Assembly: GCF_002217755.1 (NCBI RefSeq)
Contig: NZ_BCFL01000035.1
Span: 1 to 64,000, forward strand
Direction: 5' to 3'
Length of the DNA: 64,000 nucleotides
From: Streptomyces hyaluromycini
Lineage (GTDB): Bacteria; Actinomycetota; Actinomycetes; Streptomycetales; Streptomycetaceae
Below, one piece after another: positions 8,760 to 17,392 of the stretch (positions are counted from its first letter, which is position 1; each line of letters starts with the position of its first letter). The position numbers and the translations under genes are program-made. The notes below the pieces were generated by a model. The model saw nothing but the letters and a program-made list of their open reading frames with translations. It was not told the origin of the DNA and ran no database searches.

Positions 8760-9956
8760 TCACAGCTGGATGGTCTCCGCCGGTGAGGGCAGACGGCTCT
8801 GGATGAGCAGGCTCAGCCGCCTCCTGCCGGCGTCACCGCTGAACCCGGAGGCGACCGAGCCCACCCGCCAGAAGTCGGCACCCGAGCGGGTCGACAGCAG
8901 GCCGTCGTTGTCGACAGACTCGCCTTCCAGAGTGGGCAGGTCCTTCATGACCTTCGCGTACTCGTCGGGCCGGCCGAGCCCTCCTCCGTTGCTGCGGACC
9001 ACTTCGATCACCTGCGGCAGCACGCGGTGCAGTGCGACAGCACCGCTGCCCTTCTGGAGGACGAAGTCCTGCGCCTCGTCGAAGGGCTCCGGCATGACCT
9101 GCTTGATCCCCGCCCAGTAGGCGTTGAGAACGGCCGCCACGATCGAGGCATCGGCGCGCTTGAATGACGGCATGTCGAGCACCGGCTTGAGGGAACGGGC
9201 GAACTGCGGTTTGGGAATGGTCACACCGTCGCCCCGTGTCTTGCGGCGGTTGGCCTCCTGGAACCGGCCCTGCCAGGGGCCGTCCAGCTTCTCCAGCTCG
9301 TCCACAACGGCGTAGGCGCGGGTGATCCAGTCCTTGTCCTCGGCGGCGAGCATCTCCCGCAGTTCGGGGTCGTCCTCTGCCATCTTGGTCAGCAACTGCC
9401 AGGCGAGGTCGGTCTTGACGCTGGCGGCGTTGGTGTTGACCTCGTAGAACTCCCGCATCTCCTCTCCCGGGTCGAGGCCCAGGGTGAGGCTGATCGGAAC
9501 GGGGAAGTCCTCGAAGTGCTCCTGCTCACCGAGCAGTTGGTTCAGGCCACCCGCCCGGTGCTGGCCGTCGTAGATCCACAGCGACACGTCGTCGGTGAAC
9601 TCGATACGGCCGGTACCGATCCAGTTGCCGCCTTCGAGTACCGCGTTCTCGTATCCCGCCTGATCGCCGTCCACCACGACGACCACCCGCTCCTCATCCA
9701 CGTCGATCTTGCGGATGTTGACGAGCAGGGGGTTCGGCATCCGCCCCTTCTTCTCGTCGTAGTACCGGGCGGCCTTGCGGACACGGGCCGTGACAGGCGC
9801 CCGCTGGTATCCCTCGCCGCTGTCCGGGTCGAAGACGTCGACCTCTTGGTGCTGCGACACCGTGAAGGCATCGGCGAACGCCTGAAGCATGCGCGTGCCC
9901 CGCTGGACGCACAGCGCACCCGCGATCTGAATCGTCGTCAAAGTCTGCTTGCTCAT
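8760..9956 (-). CDS. DGQHR-domain protein (DndB-like)
   Basis: A 398-residue protein carrying the DGQHR signature (IYDGQHRAGGLNQLL, about residues 130-145) preceded by a long strand-rich region. DGQHR proteins include DndB, the regulator of DNA phosphorothioation. Many others, like this one, are encoded singly on mobile elements with no known role. No dnd modification or restriction genes are present in the window. The start is ATG 9956, with GGAAGAGG just upstream; an in-frame upstream start at 9968 is less likely. It is divergent from the serine recombinase, and the shared intergenic region has repeated AGATCT motifs that could regulate both. Confidence 0.82.
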   Translation of the reverse strand: MSKQTLTTIQIAGALCVQRGTRMLQAFADAFTVSQHQEVDVFDPDSGEGYQRAPVTARVRKAARYYDEKKGRMPNPLLVNIRKIDVDEERVVVVVDGDQAGYENAVLEGGNWIGTGRIEFTDDVSLWIYDGQHRAGGLNQLLGEQEHFEDFPVPISLTLGLDPGEEMREFYEVNTNAASVKTDLAWQLLTKMAEDDPELREMLAAEDKDWITRAYAVVDELEKLDGPWQGRFQEANRRKTRGDGVTIPKPQFARSLKPVLDMPSFKRADASIVAAVLNAYWAGIKQVMPEPFDEAQDFVLQKGSGAVALHRVLPQVIEVVRSNGGGLGRPDEYAKVMKDLPTLEGESVDNDGLLSTRSGADFWRVGSVASGFSGDAGRRRLSLLIQSRLPSPAETIQL

Positions 9957-9994
9957 GCCTCTTCCCACTTCTCCAAGGCCCCCGAGGCGGGAGC

Positions 9995-10075
9995 TAATCA
10001 GATCTAAAGCATGGATCTATCGTGCAGATCCGTCAATCAGATCTGCACGACAGATCTGACGAACTGCAACCCGCC
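9995..10075. promoter_or_regulatory. res-like / operator repeat cluster between divergent genes
   Basis: Several AGATCT-containing half-sites cluster here. The clearest is an 11-bp inverted repeat TCGTGCAGATC (10020-10030) / GATCTGCACGA (10040-10050) with a 9-bp centre. More CAGATCT copies occur at about 9999 and 10061. Tn3-type resolvases bind paired imperfect inverted sites next to their own gene, and this cluster lies 130-200 bp before the serine recombinase. A res function is inferred; it could equally be an operator. Confidence 0.55.
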
Positions 10076-10210
10076 CTCGAACTCTCACAAATGACCATCT
10101 GTGCGAGTTCTGAGAGCGGCCTCCGGTGATCACGTTTCCGCAGGTCGCCATTCGCAAAAGACCTCTCAAAACCAAGAGGTTCTGCGAAGCAGTTCTGACA
10201 GACTGCCGGG

Positions 10211-11170
10211 ATGGATCTGACGCCCGATCAAGTCGCAGATGCGGTAGAACGGAACGACTGTCCGAAGTGCGAGGTCCCGGCGGGCAGTACCTGCCGCACC
10301 CGCGGCGGGAAGACCGCGACCAAGTACCACACCCCCCGCTTCATCCTCGTCCCCGCGCTGCGCGAGGAACTCGAAGTCCTCGTCCCCGAGGACCGGGGTC
10401 CCGGCCGTCCGTGGACGCAGGGCCCGCCGGTCGAGGCGGCCGAGGCGGCGCCGGCCGCGCAGGCGATCCGGATCGGGTACGCCCGCTGCTCGACCGCCCA
10501 GCAGGAACTCCAGTCCCAGCTCGACGCCCTCGGACCGGTCTGCAAGCGGATCTTCTCCGAGAAGATCTCCACCCGGGTGAAGGTGCGCCCCGAGCTGGAG
10601 AAGGCGCTGAAGCTGGCGTACGACATCAAGGAGGCCGCCCCCGAGACGGAGGTCATCCTCACCGTCCACGAGCTCAAGCGCCTCGCGCGCAACGCCGCCG
10701 AGCTGATGATGCTGTCCGCCCAGCTCCAGGCCGCCGGCGTGCAGCTCGAACTCCTCACCGGCCCGCTCACCGGCATCCACGACCCCAACGGCATGGGCGC
10801 CATGTTCTTCGCCGTCCTGGCCGTCGCCGCCCAGCTAGACCGCAACTACATCCGCGAGAAGACCCTGGAGGGCCAGGTGAGCGCCGCCGCGAAGGGCAAC
10901 CACGGCGGACGCCCGAAGGTCATCGACGACGACATGCTCACCTTCGCCCTCGCGCTGAAGGCGAAGGGCGTCCCCGTCCCGGAGATCGCGGGCAAGCTGA
11001 CCATCAAGACCGGCAAGAACGCTGGACAGTCGCCCTCGGTCGCCTCGGTCTACCGGGCCCTCGCCGAGGCCGAGGAGCAGGACGCGCGGACCGAGGCGGA
11101 GGTCATCGGTCCCCGGCGACCGGTTGGCGCCCGGGTCACCGGCCCGGCAGCGGCACCGACCCCGAACTGA
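10211..11170 (+). CDS. Serine recombinase (resolvase) with N-terminal zinc-finger-like segment
   Basis: A 319-residue protein. Residues about 15-45 contain CPKCEVPAGSTCRTRGGK followed by H and R (YHTPRF), a small zinc-binding motif common in Streptomyces mobile-element proteins. A linker leads to a resolvase catalytic domain starting IRIGYARCSTAQQELQSQLDA, where Ser94 is the expected nucleophile. Further resolvase motifs are ELKRLARNAAEL and AQLDRNYIREKTLEGQ, and a C-terminal helix-turn-helix lies at about 235-295 (SPSVASVYRAL). It probably resolves Tn3-family cointegrates at the nearby repeat cluster. The fused finger is unusual for a transposon resolvase. The ATG at 10211 is the assumed start; an upstream ribosome binding site is weak. 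Confidence 0.88.
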   Translation: MDLTPDQVADAVERNDCPKCEVPAGSTCRTRGGKTATKYHTPRFILVPALREELEVLVPEDRGPGRPWTQGPPVEAAEAAPAAQAIRIGYARCSTAQQELQSQLDALGPVCKRIFSEKISTRVKVRPELEKALKLAYDIKEAAPETEVILTVHELKRLARNAAELMMLSAQLQAAGVQLELLTGPLTGIHDPNGMGAMFFAVLAVAAQLDRNYIREKTLEGQVSAAAKGNHGGRPKVIDDDMLTFALALKAKGVPVPEIAGKLTIKTGKNAGQSPSVASVYRALAEAEEQDARTEAEVIGPRRPVGARVTGPAAAPTPN

Positions 11171-11213
11171 GGGACCGCCTTCAGCACCAGGTCCTCGGAG
11201 CAGGGGCGGGCGA

Positions 11214-11690
11214 ATGATCGGCGGAGCACACCGGCAGAAGGGCGGCGCCCCTCAGATCGGCACCGGCCCGGAAAGTATCGGGCCCTTCGGCCCGTACGGC
11301 GCGGACACCGCCGACGACACCGGCGAGGAGGTGTGGACGGCCGAGCGTGCCGAGCGGTACCTGACCGTGCTGCCCGCCGGCGCCCGCCTGTTCGCCGCGC
11401 TGGTCACCGACGCCGGTTCGGCCACCGTCGCCGACCTGCGTACCCGGCTCATCTCGGTGCGCGGCTGCCGCACCGCCCACGGCTTCGCCCTGCGCCGCGG
11501 CGTACGCGAGGGCTGGTGGCCGAAGAGCATTCCGGAGCCCATCACCGCGGTGTACGACCCGGCCGACCCCCACCGGCACCGGGCCGTCGCCTACGAGATC
11601 GCGCCCCAGCCCCGCGCCGCCTTCTCGCAGGCCATCGCCCGCCTCACGGACGTGCCCAACGAGGCGGCCACGGAAGAACATCGCGGCTGA
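11214..11690 (+). CDS. Hypothetical protein (158 residues)
   Basis: Starts at ATG 11214, 44 bp after the recombinase, on the same strand. The central part (EERYLTVLPAGARLFAALVTDAG-like, then SVRGCRTAHGFALRRGV) has a winged-helix look, but no family is recognised. It ends near the convergent XRE regulator. Strong GC3 bias supports coding. It may be co-transcribed with the recombinase. Confidence 0.6.
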   Translation: MIGGAHRQKGGAPQIGTGPESIGPFGPYGADTADDTGEEVWTAERAERYLTVLPAGARLFAALVTDAGSATVADLRTRLISVRGCRTAHGFALRRGVREGWWPKSIPEPITAVYDPADPHRHRAVAYEIAPQPRAAFSQAIARLTDVPNEAATEEHRG

Positions 11691-11740
11691 CACCTCCGCA
11701 TCCGGCACACACGAAAGTTCTCGCTTCACCGTACGGAGGG

Positions 11741-12367
11741 TTAGTGACCCCCCAACCAGTCAGCGACCGCCACGGCAGCGGCCCGCACGCCCGGCTCATG
11801 GCTCAGCGTGCCCACATCGAGGTTGAAGCCGCAGAAGATGTCGACCAGCGCGCGGCGGCGATCGGGCGTCAACCTCGTGGAAGCGGAGTGCCACTCGGCG
11901 CCCTGGTAGTCATGCAGCGCGGTGAAGTCGACAATGGCCGGCACCACGCCCCGGGTCCGGGCGTCAGCGAAGAGGCGCACGAGCACCTTGGCGTCTGCCA
12001 TCAGGAATGCGCTGACTTCGTCATCGCTCGCCGCCGCTCCGGCCTTCTCGGCAAGGTGGAACCCGAACGCGCCGACGACAGCACACTGCTCCTCCAGACG
12101 CCGGAAGTCCTCTGCCGTGGGCCACGTCTCCACTGGGAGCTGCCGCGGCTGGGACCGTTTGTACGGGGCGGCGACGTCTTGCAGCGGCAGTTCGAGAGCC
12201 GCGGCTATCGCACGGGCAGAGCGTTCTCGGCATGGATCCCGTCGGGTCTCGATCGCAGACAGGGCCGGAGGGCGCAGACCGGAGCGCCGGGCCAGTTCCG
12301 CGAGGGACCATCCACGGGCCGTGCGGGCTTCGCGGAGCCGTTCGGAGTTGAAGCGCCAGTAGGACAT
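11741..12367 (-). CDS. XRE-family helix-turn-helix regulator
   Basis: A 208-residue protein from ATG 12367. The N-terminus (residues about 5-60) is a Cro/CI-type helix-turn-helix: RLREARTARGWSLAELARRSGL followed by ALSAIETRRDPCRERSARAI. The remainder (VETWPTAEDFRRLEEQCAVVG... to the stop) is an unclassified alpha-rich region. The protein is likely a repressor or activator of transposon cargo. It is convergent with the preceding gene and flanked upstream by a recombinase remnant. The frame is open further upstream, but that extension lacks the family sequence. Confidence 0.82.
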   Translation of the reverse strand: MSYWRFNSERLREARTARGWSLAELARRSGLRPPALSAIETRRDPCRERSARAIAAALELPLQDVAAPYKRSQPRQLPVETWPTAEDFRRLEEQCAVVGAFGFHLAEKAGAAASDDEVSAFLMADAKVLVRLFADARTRGVVPAIVDFTALHDYQGAEWHSASTRLTPDRRRALVDIFCGFNLDVGTLSHEPGVRAAAVAVADWLGGH

Positions 12368-12510
12368 GCGGTCGATGATGCCCGATCCACTCGGGGCATC
12401 GGGCCCGCCTTGGCACCCCACAGTCAGTCGTCGATCTCGATGCCGCGCCCGTCGAGCAGGAGCCGGAGTCCATCGGGAAGCGGACTGGTCGACCACGCAT
12501 AGGCGGTGCA

Positions 12511-12807
12511 GGCCGCGCGAGGCTGTCCTACCGCCGGGCTGAGGAGATCTTCGAGGAGAACACCCGGCTGCTGGCCAACCCGCTCGCCTCGCCCGACGAC
12601 ATCGAGGACCTGGACGGCTGGACGTTGCACCGGCTCCGCCACAGTGCGCTCACGCACGATGCCGAGGGCGGCACCTCCACCCCGATGCTGCTGGCCCGTT
12701 CCCGCCACGTCTCCGTCCGCTCCCTGGAGCGGTATGCCCGCCCCGGCGTCGACGCGGTCGCCCGGCACGTCGCCGAACGCGACCCCGCCGCCCGGCGGAA
12801 GGGCTGA
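12511..12807 (+). pseudogene. Tyrosine recombinase, C-terminal remnant
   Basis: The frame reads RLSYRRAEEIFEENTRLL, then WTLHRLRHSALTHDAEGG, then RSRHVSVRSLERYARPG. This is the C-terminal catalytic half of a tyrosine recombinase with HxLRH and a final Tyr. No start codon or N-terminal half exists; the sequence upstream is occupied by the XRE gene on the other strand. It is probably a leftover of an older integrase inside the transposon. Confidence 0.7.
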
Positions 12808-12919
12808 CGTCTCCAAGATCAACTATTGGCGGCTTCTGGGCTCACCTCGGCGCCACCCCGTTTGCCTTCCGAGACGGGTCTGCCCCTGCACGCGCTGCTT
12901 CCTGTGGTATGCCCATCGG

Positions 12920-13441
12920 ATGGATCCGATCGTCAGCCAAGGCGTGCGTGCCGGAAGCAAGGTCATAAGCTCTGCACTGAGCCGTTACCGGCCCGTCGGC
13001 GTGGCAAGGACAGGCAGCTCGGAGGACCGCGCCCAGGCGTACCGCCGTCTACTCGACGCGTTGACGCATGTCGGCCTGAACGCCACCTGGTTCTACAAGA
13101 TGAGGGAGGAAGCCGGGAAGGCAGCGGAGCCGTTTCTAGCCGAGCTGCTCCCCAGGCTCACTGAGTCCGGCAACGAGCTTGCCTGCGCGGTGAACGGCGT
13201 GCGACTCTGCGCACCCGCGTACGTGATCGAGGCCGCGGAGACTGCGGCGCGGGCCATGCCGGGCCTCGACACGCCCAAGGGCGAGTTCGATGCGGCGTAT
13301 AGAGCGTTCGTCGCCGCGCAGGGGGCGTTCCTGGACGTGGCCCGCCATGACCTCGGGTACGAACCCAAGTGGTACCGCGTGGACCGCTGGTGGGCGGAGC
13401 GTCAGTTCCGTAAGCGCCAGGCCCAGCAGCGAACGGCTTGA
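12920..13441 (+). CDS. Hypothetical protein (173 residues)
   Basis: Starts at ATG 12920 (MDPIVSQGVRAGSKVISSA). The protein is helical and rich in Ala and Arg, with EAAETAARAMPGLDTP and a basic C-terminus WYRVDRWWAERQFRKRQ. No domain is recognised. Codon bias is typical of Streptomyces. It stands alone between the recombinase remnant and a convergent membrane-anchored protein. Confidence 0.6.
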   Translation: MDPIVSQGVRAGSKVISSALSRYRPVGVARTGSSEDRAQAYRRLLDALTHVGLNATWFYKMREEAGKAAEPFLAELLPRLTESGNELACAVNGVRLCAPAYVIEAAETAARAMPGLDTPKGEFDAAYRAFVAAQGAFLDVARHDLGYEPKWYRVDRWWAERQFRKRQAQQRTA

Positions 13442-13578
13442 CTCACGCCGCGCGGCAGGCGGTCCGGGCGCCCAACCCCTGCCGCAGCGCCCGGGCCTCG
13501 TGGTGGCGGGGCGACAGGGACCGCTCTTCAGGCTTGCGGCAGCCTTCCGGTGCTGCAGCCACGGGTCGACGTGGGCCG

Positions 13579-14049
13579 TCAGCGGACCAGTGCCTTTCGG
13601 CACTCGGGTTCATAGGGATGGGTGGTTATCTGGGCTAGTGCTGCATCGATTTCAGTCTGGTCGGCGCCCTGGGCGCTGAGGTTCCATGCACGGTATTGGG
13701 CGTCGGTGGCGCGAGCGAGTTCGTTCCAGGCGGGATCCAGACGTGCGGCGCGAGCGGCGTCGTCCGCGGACTGGCTCCACAACCGCGCCTGGTTAGCGGC
13801 ATCCTCCTGGCTGTCGGCTGCCCTGCCCGGCGAGTCGAGGTTGATGCCCTTGCAGGCGCGGCGGGCGTAGTCCAGCGCCGTATCGGTGCCGTCTCCGTCA
13901 GTACCGGCTGCCGCGAATCCGATGGCTATTCCGGCCCCCATGACTACAACGATCGCTGCGGCGGTGAGCGCGATCCGCAGCATGGCTCGGTGCTGCTGTT
14001 CCTCTGGTCTGGCAGGCGTGTCGAGGCCCTGCTGTTGCTCGTGTCCCAT
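13579..14049 (-). CDS. Small membrane-anchored protein of unknown function
   Basis: A 156-residue protein. A hydrophilic N-terminal tail is followed by one transmembrane helix at about 22-47 (MLRIALTAAAIVVVMGAGIA...) and an extracytoplasmic alpha-helical domain (SQSADDAARAARLDPAWNEL) with two Cys. The ATG at 14049 is favoured because AAAGG lies about 7 nt upstream; a GTG at 14055 is possible. No homologous family is recognised. The topology suggests an N-in, single-pass surface protein. Confidence 0.62.
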   Translation of the reverse strand: MGHEQQQGLDTPARPEEQQHRAMLRIALTAAAIVVVMGAGIAIGFAAAGTDGDGTDTALDYARRACKGINLDSPGRAADSQEDAANQARLWSQSADDAARAARLDPAWNELARATDAQYRAWNLSAQGADQTEIDAALAQITTHPYEPECRKALVR

Positions 14050-14323
14050 CCCCACCCCTTTGCTGGTTGTGTGCGGATTCTAGGAGCGCCCTGGGAGGGA
14101 GGAGGCCGCGAGGGTCGGCGGGAGGCCGTGCTACCGGGTCTCCGACCGGGGACGGGGGGCCTGCCTCCCTGAACCGCGTGTTCCTGCTGCTCGGAGCCGG
14201 GGAGGGTTCCCGTTCCGCATAAGGGCGAACCACCAGACCGGTCAGGCGCCGGACCCGCTGAGGAATCGAGGCCAACGGTGCTTGAATATCAGACCGCGTC
14301 GATGCAGAGAGCCGGGAGCCTCC

Positions 14324-14953
14324 ATGAAAATCCGCATTCACCGCCCCAGACATGCCACAATCGTGGCCTACCTCGCGTTGTTTGTGGCCGGCACCGGGAC
14401 GGCTGCGGCTGCGACAGGTGGAACCTTCGTCCTCGGCCGCTCCAACGCGGCGACTACCGTCACCAGCTTGTCGAACAGCAACGGCACGGCCCTGAGCCTG
14501 AGCTCAAAGACGGGTACTCCGCCTCTCGCGGTGTCCTCTTCAACCAAGGTCACCCGCCTGAACTCGGACTCTCTCGACGGGCTGGACTCGTCCTCGCTCC
14601 AGCGAAAGACGATAGGGAGCTGCACGACAGCTCTGAAGTCCATCAGCCAGAGCGGCGCGACAACCTGTGCTGCGGCACCGAAGCTGACGACCACGATCGT
14701 GACCGGCCAGATCGACAACCTTGCGGGCAGCGCCAAGTGCCCGTCCGGGACGGTCCTGACAGGTGGCGGTTACCAGCTTCCCTTCCAGGGAGACCCGGCC
14801 AAGCGTGACTACGTGCGGAAATCCGCCCCCACGCAATCCGGCATCGGCGGGGCATACGACACATGGTCAGTTGTGCTGGATCCCACAGCGGCCAACAACT
14901 ATCAGGTGAACGTGCCAAGTACTGTCTACGCCATCTGCACCGCGATCGGCTAA
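14324..14953 (+). CDS. Secreted protein of unknown function
   Basis: A 209-residue protein with a signal peptide (basic MKIRIHRPRH, hydrophobic core VAYLALFVAGTGTAAA, cleavage near AAA-TGG). The mature part is rich in Ser/Thr/Asn (TVTSLSNSNGTALSLSSKTG) and contains LNSDSLDGLDSSSLQ, an LDGLD motif common in Streptomyces secreted proteins and tail-fibre-like proteins. Four Cys in the C-terminal half may form disulfides. It is an extracellular cargo protein of the transposon. No enzyme motif is visible. Confidence 0.7.
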   Translation: MKIRIHRPRHATIVAYLALFVAGTGTAAAATGGTFVLGRSNAATTVTSLSNSNGTALSLSSKTGTPPLAVSSSTKVTRLNSDSLDGLDSSSLQRKTIGSCTTALKSISQSGATTCAAAPKLTTTIVTGQIDNLAGSAKCPSGTVLTGGGYQLPFQGDPAKRDYVRKSAPTQSGIGGAYDTWSVVLDPTAANNYQVNVPSTVYAICTAIG

Positions 14954-15410
14954 CACGCCAGACCTGCGTCGCTGGTACTCGTCCACTCCCGAGACCCCGT
15001 CGCGATGTAGCGCGCGCTGCGCGAGACACACCCAGCGAATTCGGGTGGGCTACAAGGGCGGCGCAGGGCTTTTGGGTGAATCGGACACGCCGCCGAGGGG
15101 GGGAGTGTGCGGCGTCTTTGCTCAAGTCGCTGTGGACAGCCGCCTCCAGTTCGCGGTCCCCGCCCCCACCGACCCCGAGCCGGAACCGGCCGCGGCCTGA
15201 ACACCAGCACACACCACTCAGCCCCCTCGCTACGTCCCGGCGAGGGGGCCGATCTTCGATCTGAAAGCTACTAGCGGGTTACTTGTCACCTGGTTCGCCG
15301 CTCGTTAACGGCACCCCACCACACAGGGCCAGCCTGGGAAGCAGAGCGAGCTCGTCGTACGAAGCCGGGTCGAAGGAACGGCTGTCAGTGCCGCATGGTA
15401 GGGAAAGGCC
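14954..15410. other. Intergenic region with a possible gene-end remnant
   Basis: No complete gene is supported. One plus-strand frame ending at about 15200 reads AQVAVDSRLQFAVPAPTD and stops, which may be the tail of a lost gene. A terminator-like hairpin follows. Sequence upstream of 15411 supplies the ribosome binding site GGGAAAGG for the next gene. Confidence 0.4.
15221..15249 (+). terminator. Stem-loop terminator
   Basis: The 9-bp stem GCCCCCTCG / CGAGGGGGC (15221-15229, 15241-15249) has an 11-nt loop. It follows the end of the remnant frame at about 15200. Confidence 0.55.
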
Positions 15411-16175
15411 GTGAAACCCCCTGACACGCCCGGCGAGCCCGGCCGTACCGCCTTGTACCGCCTGTACGACACCGCGGACACCCTGCTCTACGTGGGCATA
15501 GCCGTCGATCCGCGCAGCCGCTGGGCCCAGCACGCCCGAGACAAGCGCGACACGTGGTGGCCCCAGGTCGCCACGAGGGAGGTCGACTGGTTCGACACGC
15601 GTGAGGCCGCGGAGCAGGCCGAGCTCACCGCGATCCTCGCCGAGCGCCCCCGCCACAACGCCGTGGGCAGCCTCCGCAACCGGCACGGCACCAGGGTCAG
15701 CGACGGCATGGCGCGCAAGCGGCTGCTGGCGCAGCTCGCGACCCAGATCACCGACACCTACCAGGTGACGGCCCGGCGCAGCGCGGAACGCTGGGTCCTG
15801 GAGGTGCCCGACCTGCCGCAGGTGCAGACCCAGGCGAAGAGCCTGACGGCCGCCGAGCGCAACGTCCGCCAGCAGATCGCGCAGGAACTCGGTCGCGAGG
15901 CGGACGCCTTCACCGTCCGCCTCCTCCTCCAGGAGCTGCCCGCGGACGTGTGGGAGTCCCTGCGGACGCTGGGCGCCGCACAGCGTTCCGCGGAAGCCGC
16001 AGAGGAAGCGCGGCGGTCGGCGACGGCACTGACCGTGAGAACCCTGCTGCGGCACTTCAGCCAAAGGGACGCAGGCCAGATCCTGCGGATCACCTTCCAG
16101 CGGGTCCAGCAATGGCGCGACGAGTCACCGACAGGCACCGAGTGGGAACTGCCCCCGATCCCCTTTAGGGACTGA
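15411..16175 (+). CDS. GIY-YIG nuclease-domain protein with HicB-like and HTH-like segments
   Basis: A 254-residue protein starting at GTG 15411 after GGGAAAGG. Residues about 12-85 form a GIY-YIG domain: LYRLYDTADTLLYVGIAVD provides the paired tyrosine motifs, RSRWAQHARD the catalytic Arg, and DTREAAEQAELTAI the metal-binding Glu. Residues about 115-170 (QVTARRSAERWVLEVPDLP then QTQAKSLTAAERNVRQQIA) resemble HicB-like antitoxin folds, and the C-terminus (AGQILRITFQRVQQW) looks like a helix-turn-helix. The combination suggests a DNA-acting enzyme or autoregulated nuclease. The GIY-YIG part is clear; the other domains are inferred from short similarity. A strong stem-loop follows. Confidence 0.8.
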   Translation: MKPPDTPGEPGRTALYRLYDTADTLLYVGIAVDPRSRWAQHARDKRDTWWPQVATREVDWFDTREAAEQAELTAILAERPRHNAVGSLRNRHGTRVSDGMARKRLLAQLATQITDTYQVTARRSAERWVLEVPDLPQVQTQAKSLTAAERNVRQQIAQELGREADAFTVRLLLQELPADVWESLRTLGAAQRSAEAAEEARRSATALTVRTLLRHFSQRDAGQILRITFQRVQQWRDESPTGTEWELPPIPFRD

Positions 16176-16255
16176 TCACGCTCCGGGCGCCTCCGCCCGA
16201 AGCGGCAACGCGCCGATCTGTCCTGGAGTCCTCGCTGACCAGGACACGCGAAAAT

Positions 16256-16290
16256 CGTCCCGGGTGGCACGGGGGAGGTCACCCGGGACG
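16256..16290 (+). terminator. Stem-loop terminator after the GIY-YIG gene
   Basis: A perfect 11-bp stem CGTCCCGGGTG / CACCCGGGACG (16256-16266, 16280-16290), 80 bp past the stop codon. The rest of the gap 16176-16608 holds no gene. Confidence 0.7.
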
Positions 16291-16562
16291 GCCCACCCAG
16301 CCTAGTCCGTGAAGGGCCCTACAGGCCCAAACTGGCTTCTTTACCAACCCGTCGGCCGGACACGCATGCCCAAGATCAACTGCTTAGCGCTAATGGCTGT
16401 ACCCAGTACTGAAGGCCACTCCGAGCCGTCCGCCACGTACTGGCGGATCACCCTCCGTAGCAGCTCGCCGCCGGGCGACGAGCCCAGTGTCACTCATGCC
16501 CCCGGGCCCAGAATGACGTCCAGCGCAATCCGCATCATTGACAGGGTGGACTGCATCCTTCA

Positions 16563-16604
16563 CCCTTGATGACACGGAGGAAGCTCCGCGCCATCAAGGG
16601 GAGG
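16563..16604 (+). promoter_or_regulatory. Leader hairpin covering the ribosome binding site of the 16609 gene
   Basis: CCCTTGATG (16563-16571) pairs perfectly with CATCAAGGG (16592-16600). The right arm overlaps the Shine-Dalgarno AAGGGGAGG (16597-16605) of the gene starting at 16609. An inner GGAG/CTCC pair can extend the stem. A TTGACA lies at 16538-16543. The hairpin could gate translation or act as an operator; this is inferred. Confidence 0.45.
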
Positions 16605-16608
16605 TCGT

Positions 16609-17151
16609 ATGCGAAATCTGTTGGGCCAACTGCGGGAGATCGAGACTCGGCAAGCAGCGCTGCGGGAGGAGCAGGCCGAGGTCATGCGCGCCATCGTCAG
16701 CGCTGCCAGCGGAGTCACCGAGGCCGCCGAGTTGCTCGGGCTGGACCCGAAGACCGTTCGGCAGCGCGAGCGCGGCACCAGCGGCATCGTCATGGTGGTC
16801 TACCGCGGCACGAACACAGAGAAGGTCGACGACAAGGGACGTCTCTTCGGAGAGACCGGCCAGGGAGAGGACAGCGCGGCCCAGCTCAGAGCCGACAGCG
16901 AGTGGTTCGCCGTTGCCCAGGACAAGCGCGAGACCCTGCGTGCGGTCGTGTATGTCGTTGAGGGAAAGGTGGCACGGGTGCGGGAAATCGAGGACGGCGA
17001 GTGGCGTGAAGAAGAGGGGAAGGTCGCGCTGCCGGTGGGCCCGGCGCTGTCCCCGGCAGAGGTGAGGCAGATGTTCCCGACGTTGCCCTTCAACGTCGAC
17101 AGCCCTCGCCCGATGGTGCGCGGCAAGATCCGCGAGTACATCGCCCTGTAG
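16609..17151 (+). CDS. Hypothetical protein with N-terminal coiled-coil and HTH-like segment
   Basis: A 180-residue protein from ATG 16609, preceded by AAGGGGAGG. The N-terminus is a coiled coil (LGQLREIETRQAALREEQAE) leading into a helix-turn-helix-like stretch (GVTEAAELLGLDPKTVRQRE, about 36-55). The remainder is a beta-rich domain (ETLRAVVYVVEGKVARVREI) ending FNVDSPRPMVRGKIREYIAL. It may be a DNA-binding regulator whose own leader can fold over its start. No family is recognised. Confidence 0.65.
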   Translation: MRNLLGQLREIETRQAALREEQAEVMRAIVSAASGVTEAAELLGLDPKTVRQRERGTSGIVMVVYRGTNTEKVDDKGRLFGETGQGEDSAAQLRADSEWFAVAQDKRETLRAVVYVVEGKVARVREIEDGEWREEEGKVALPVGPALSPAEVRQMFPTLPFNVDSPRPMVRGKIREYIAL

Positions 17152-17392
17152 TCACAAGACGGAACCGGGCGCCGCCAGTTCAGGCAGGCGGGGCCCGTCC
17201 GTCGCCGCATCCGGCATCACCATCGCTGTCGCCTACGGTCACCAGCAGACCAGGCTTCACGGAGAACTGGCGACAGTTGAATAGGCGAGCCCACCAGTAA
17301 CGGCCGGTCTGAAGGTGTGCGGCGCTTGACGGTGATCCAGGAACGGGCACATCGTGGCGCATTGCACCAACCTGTCCCAAAGGAGAACTGCT

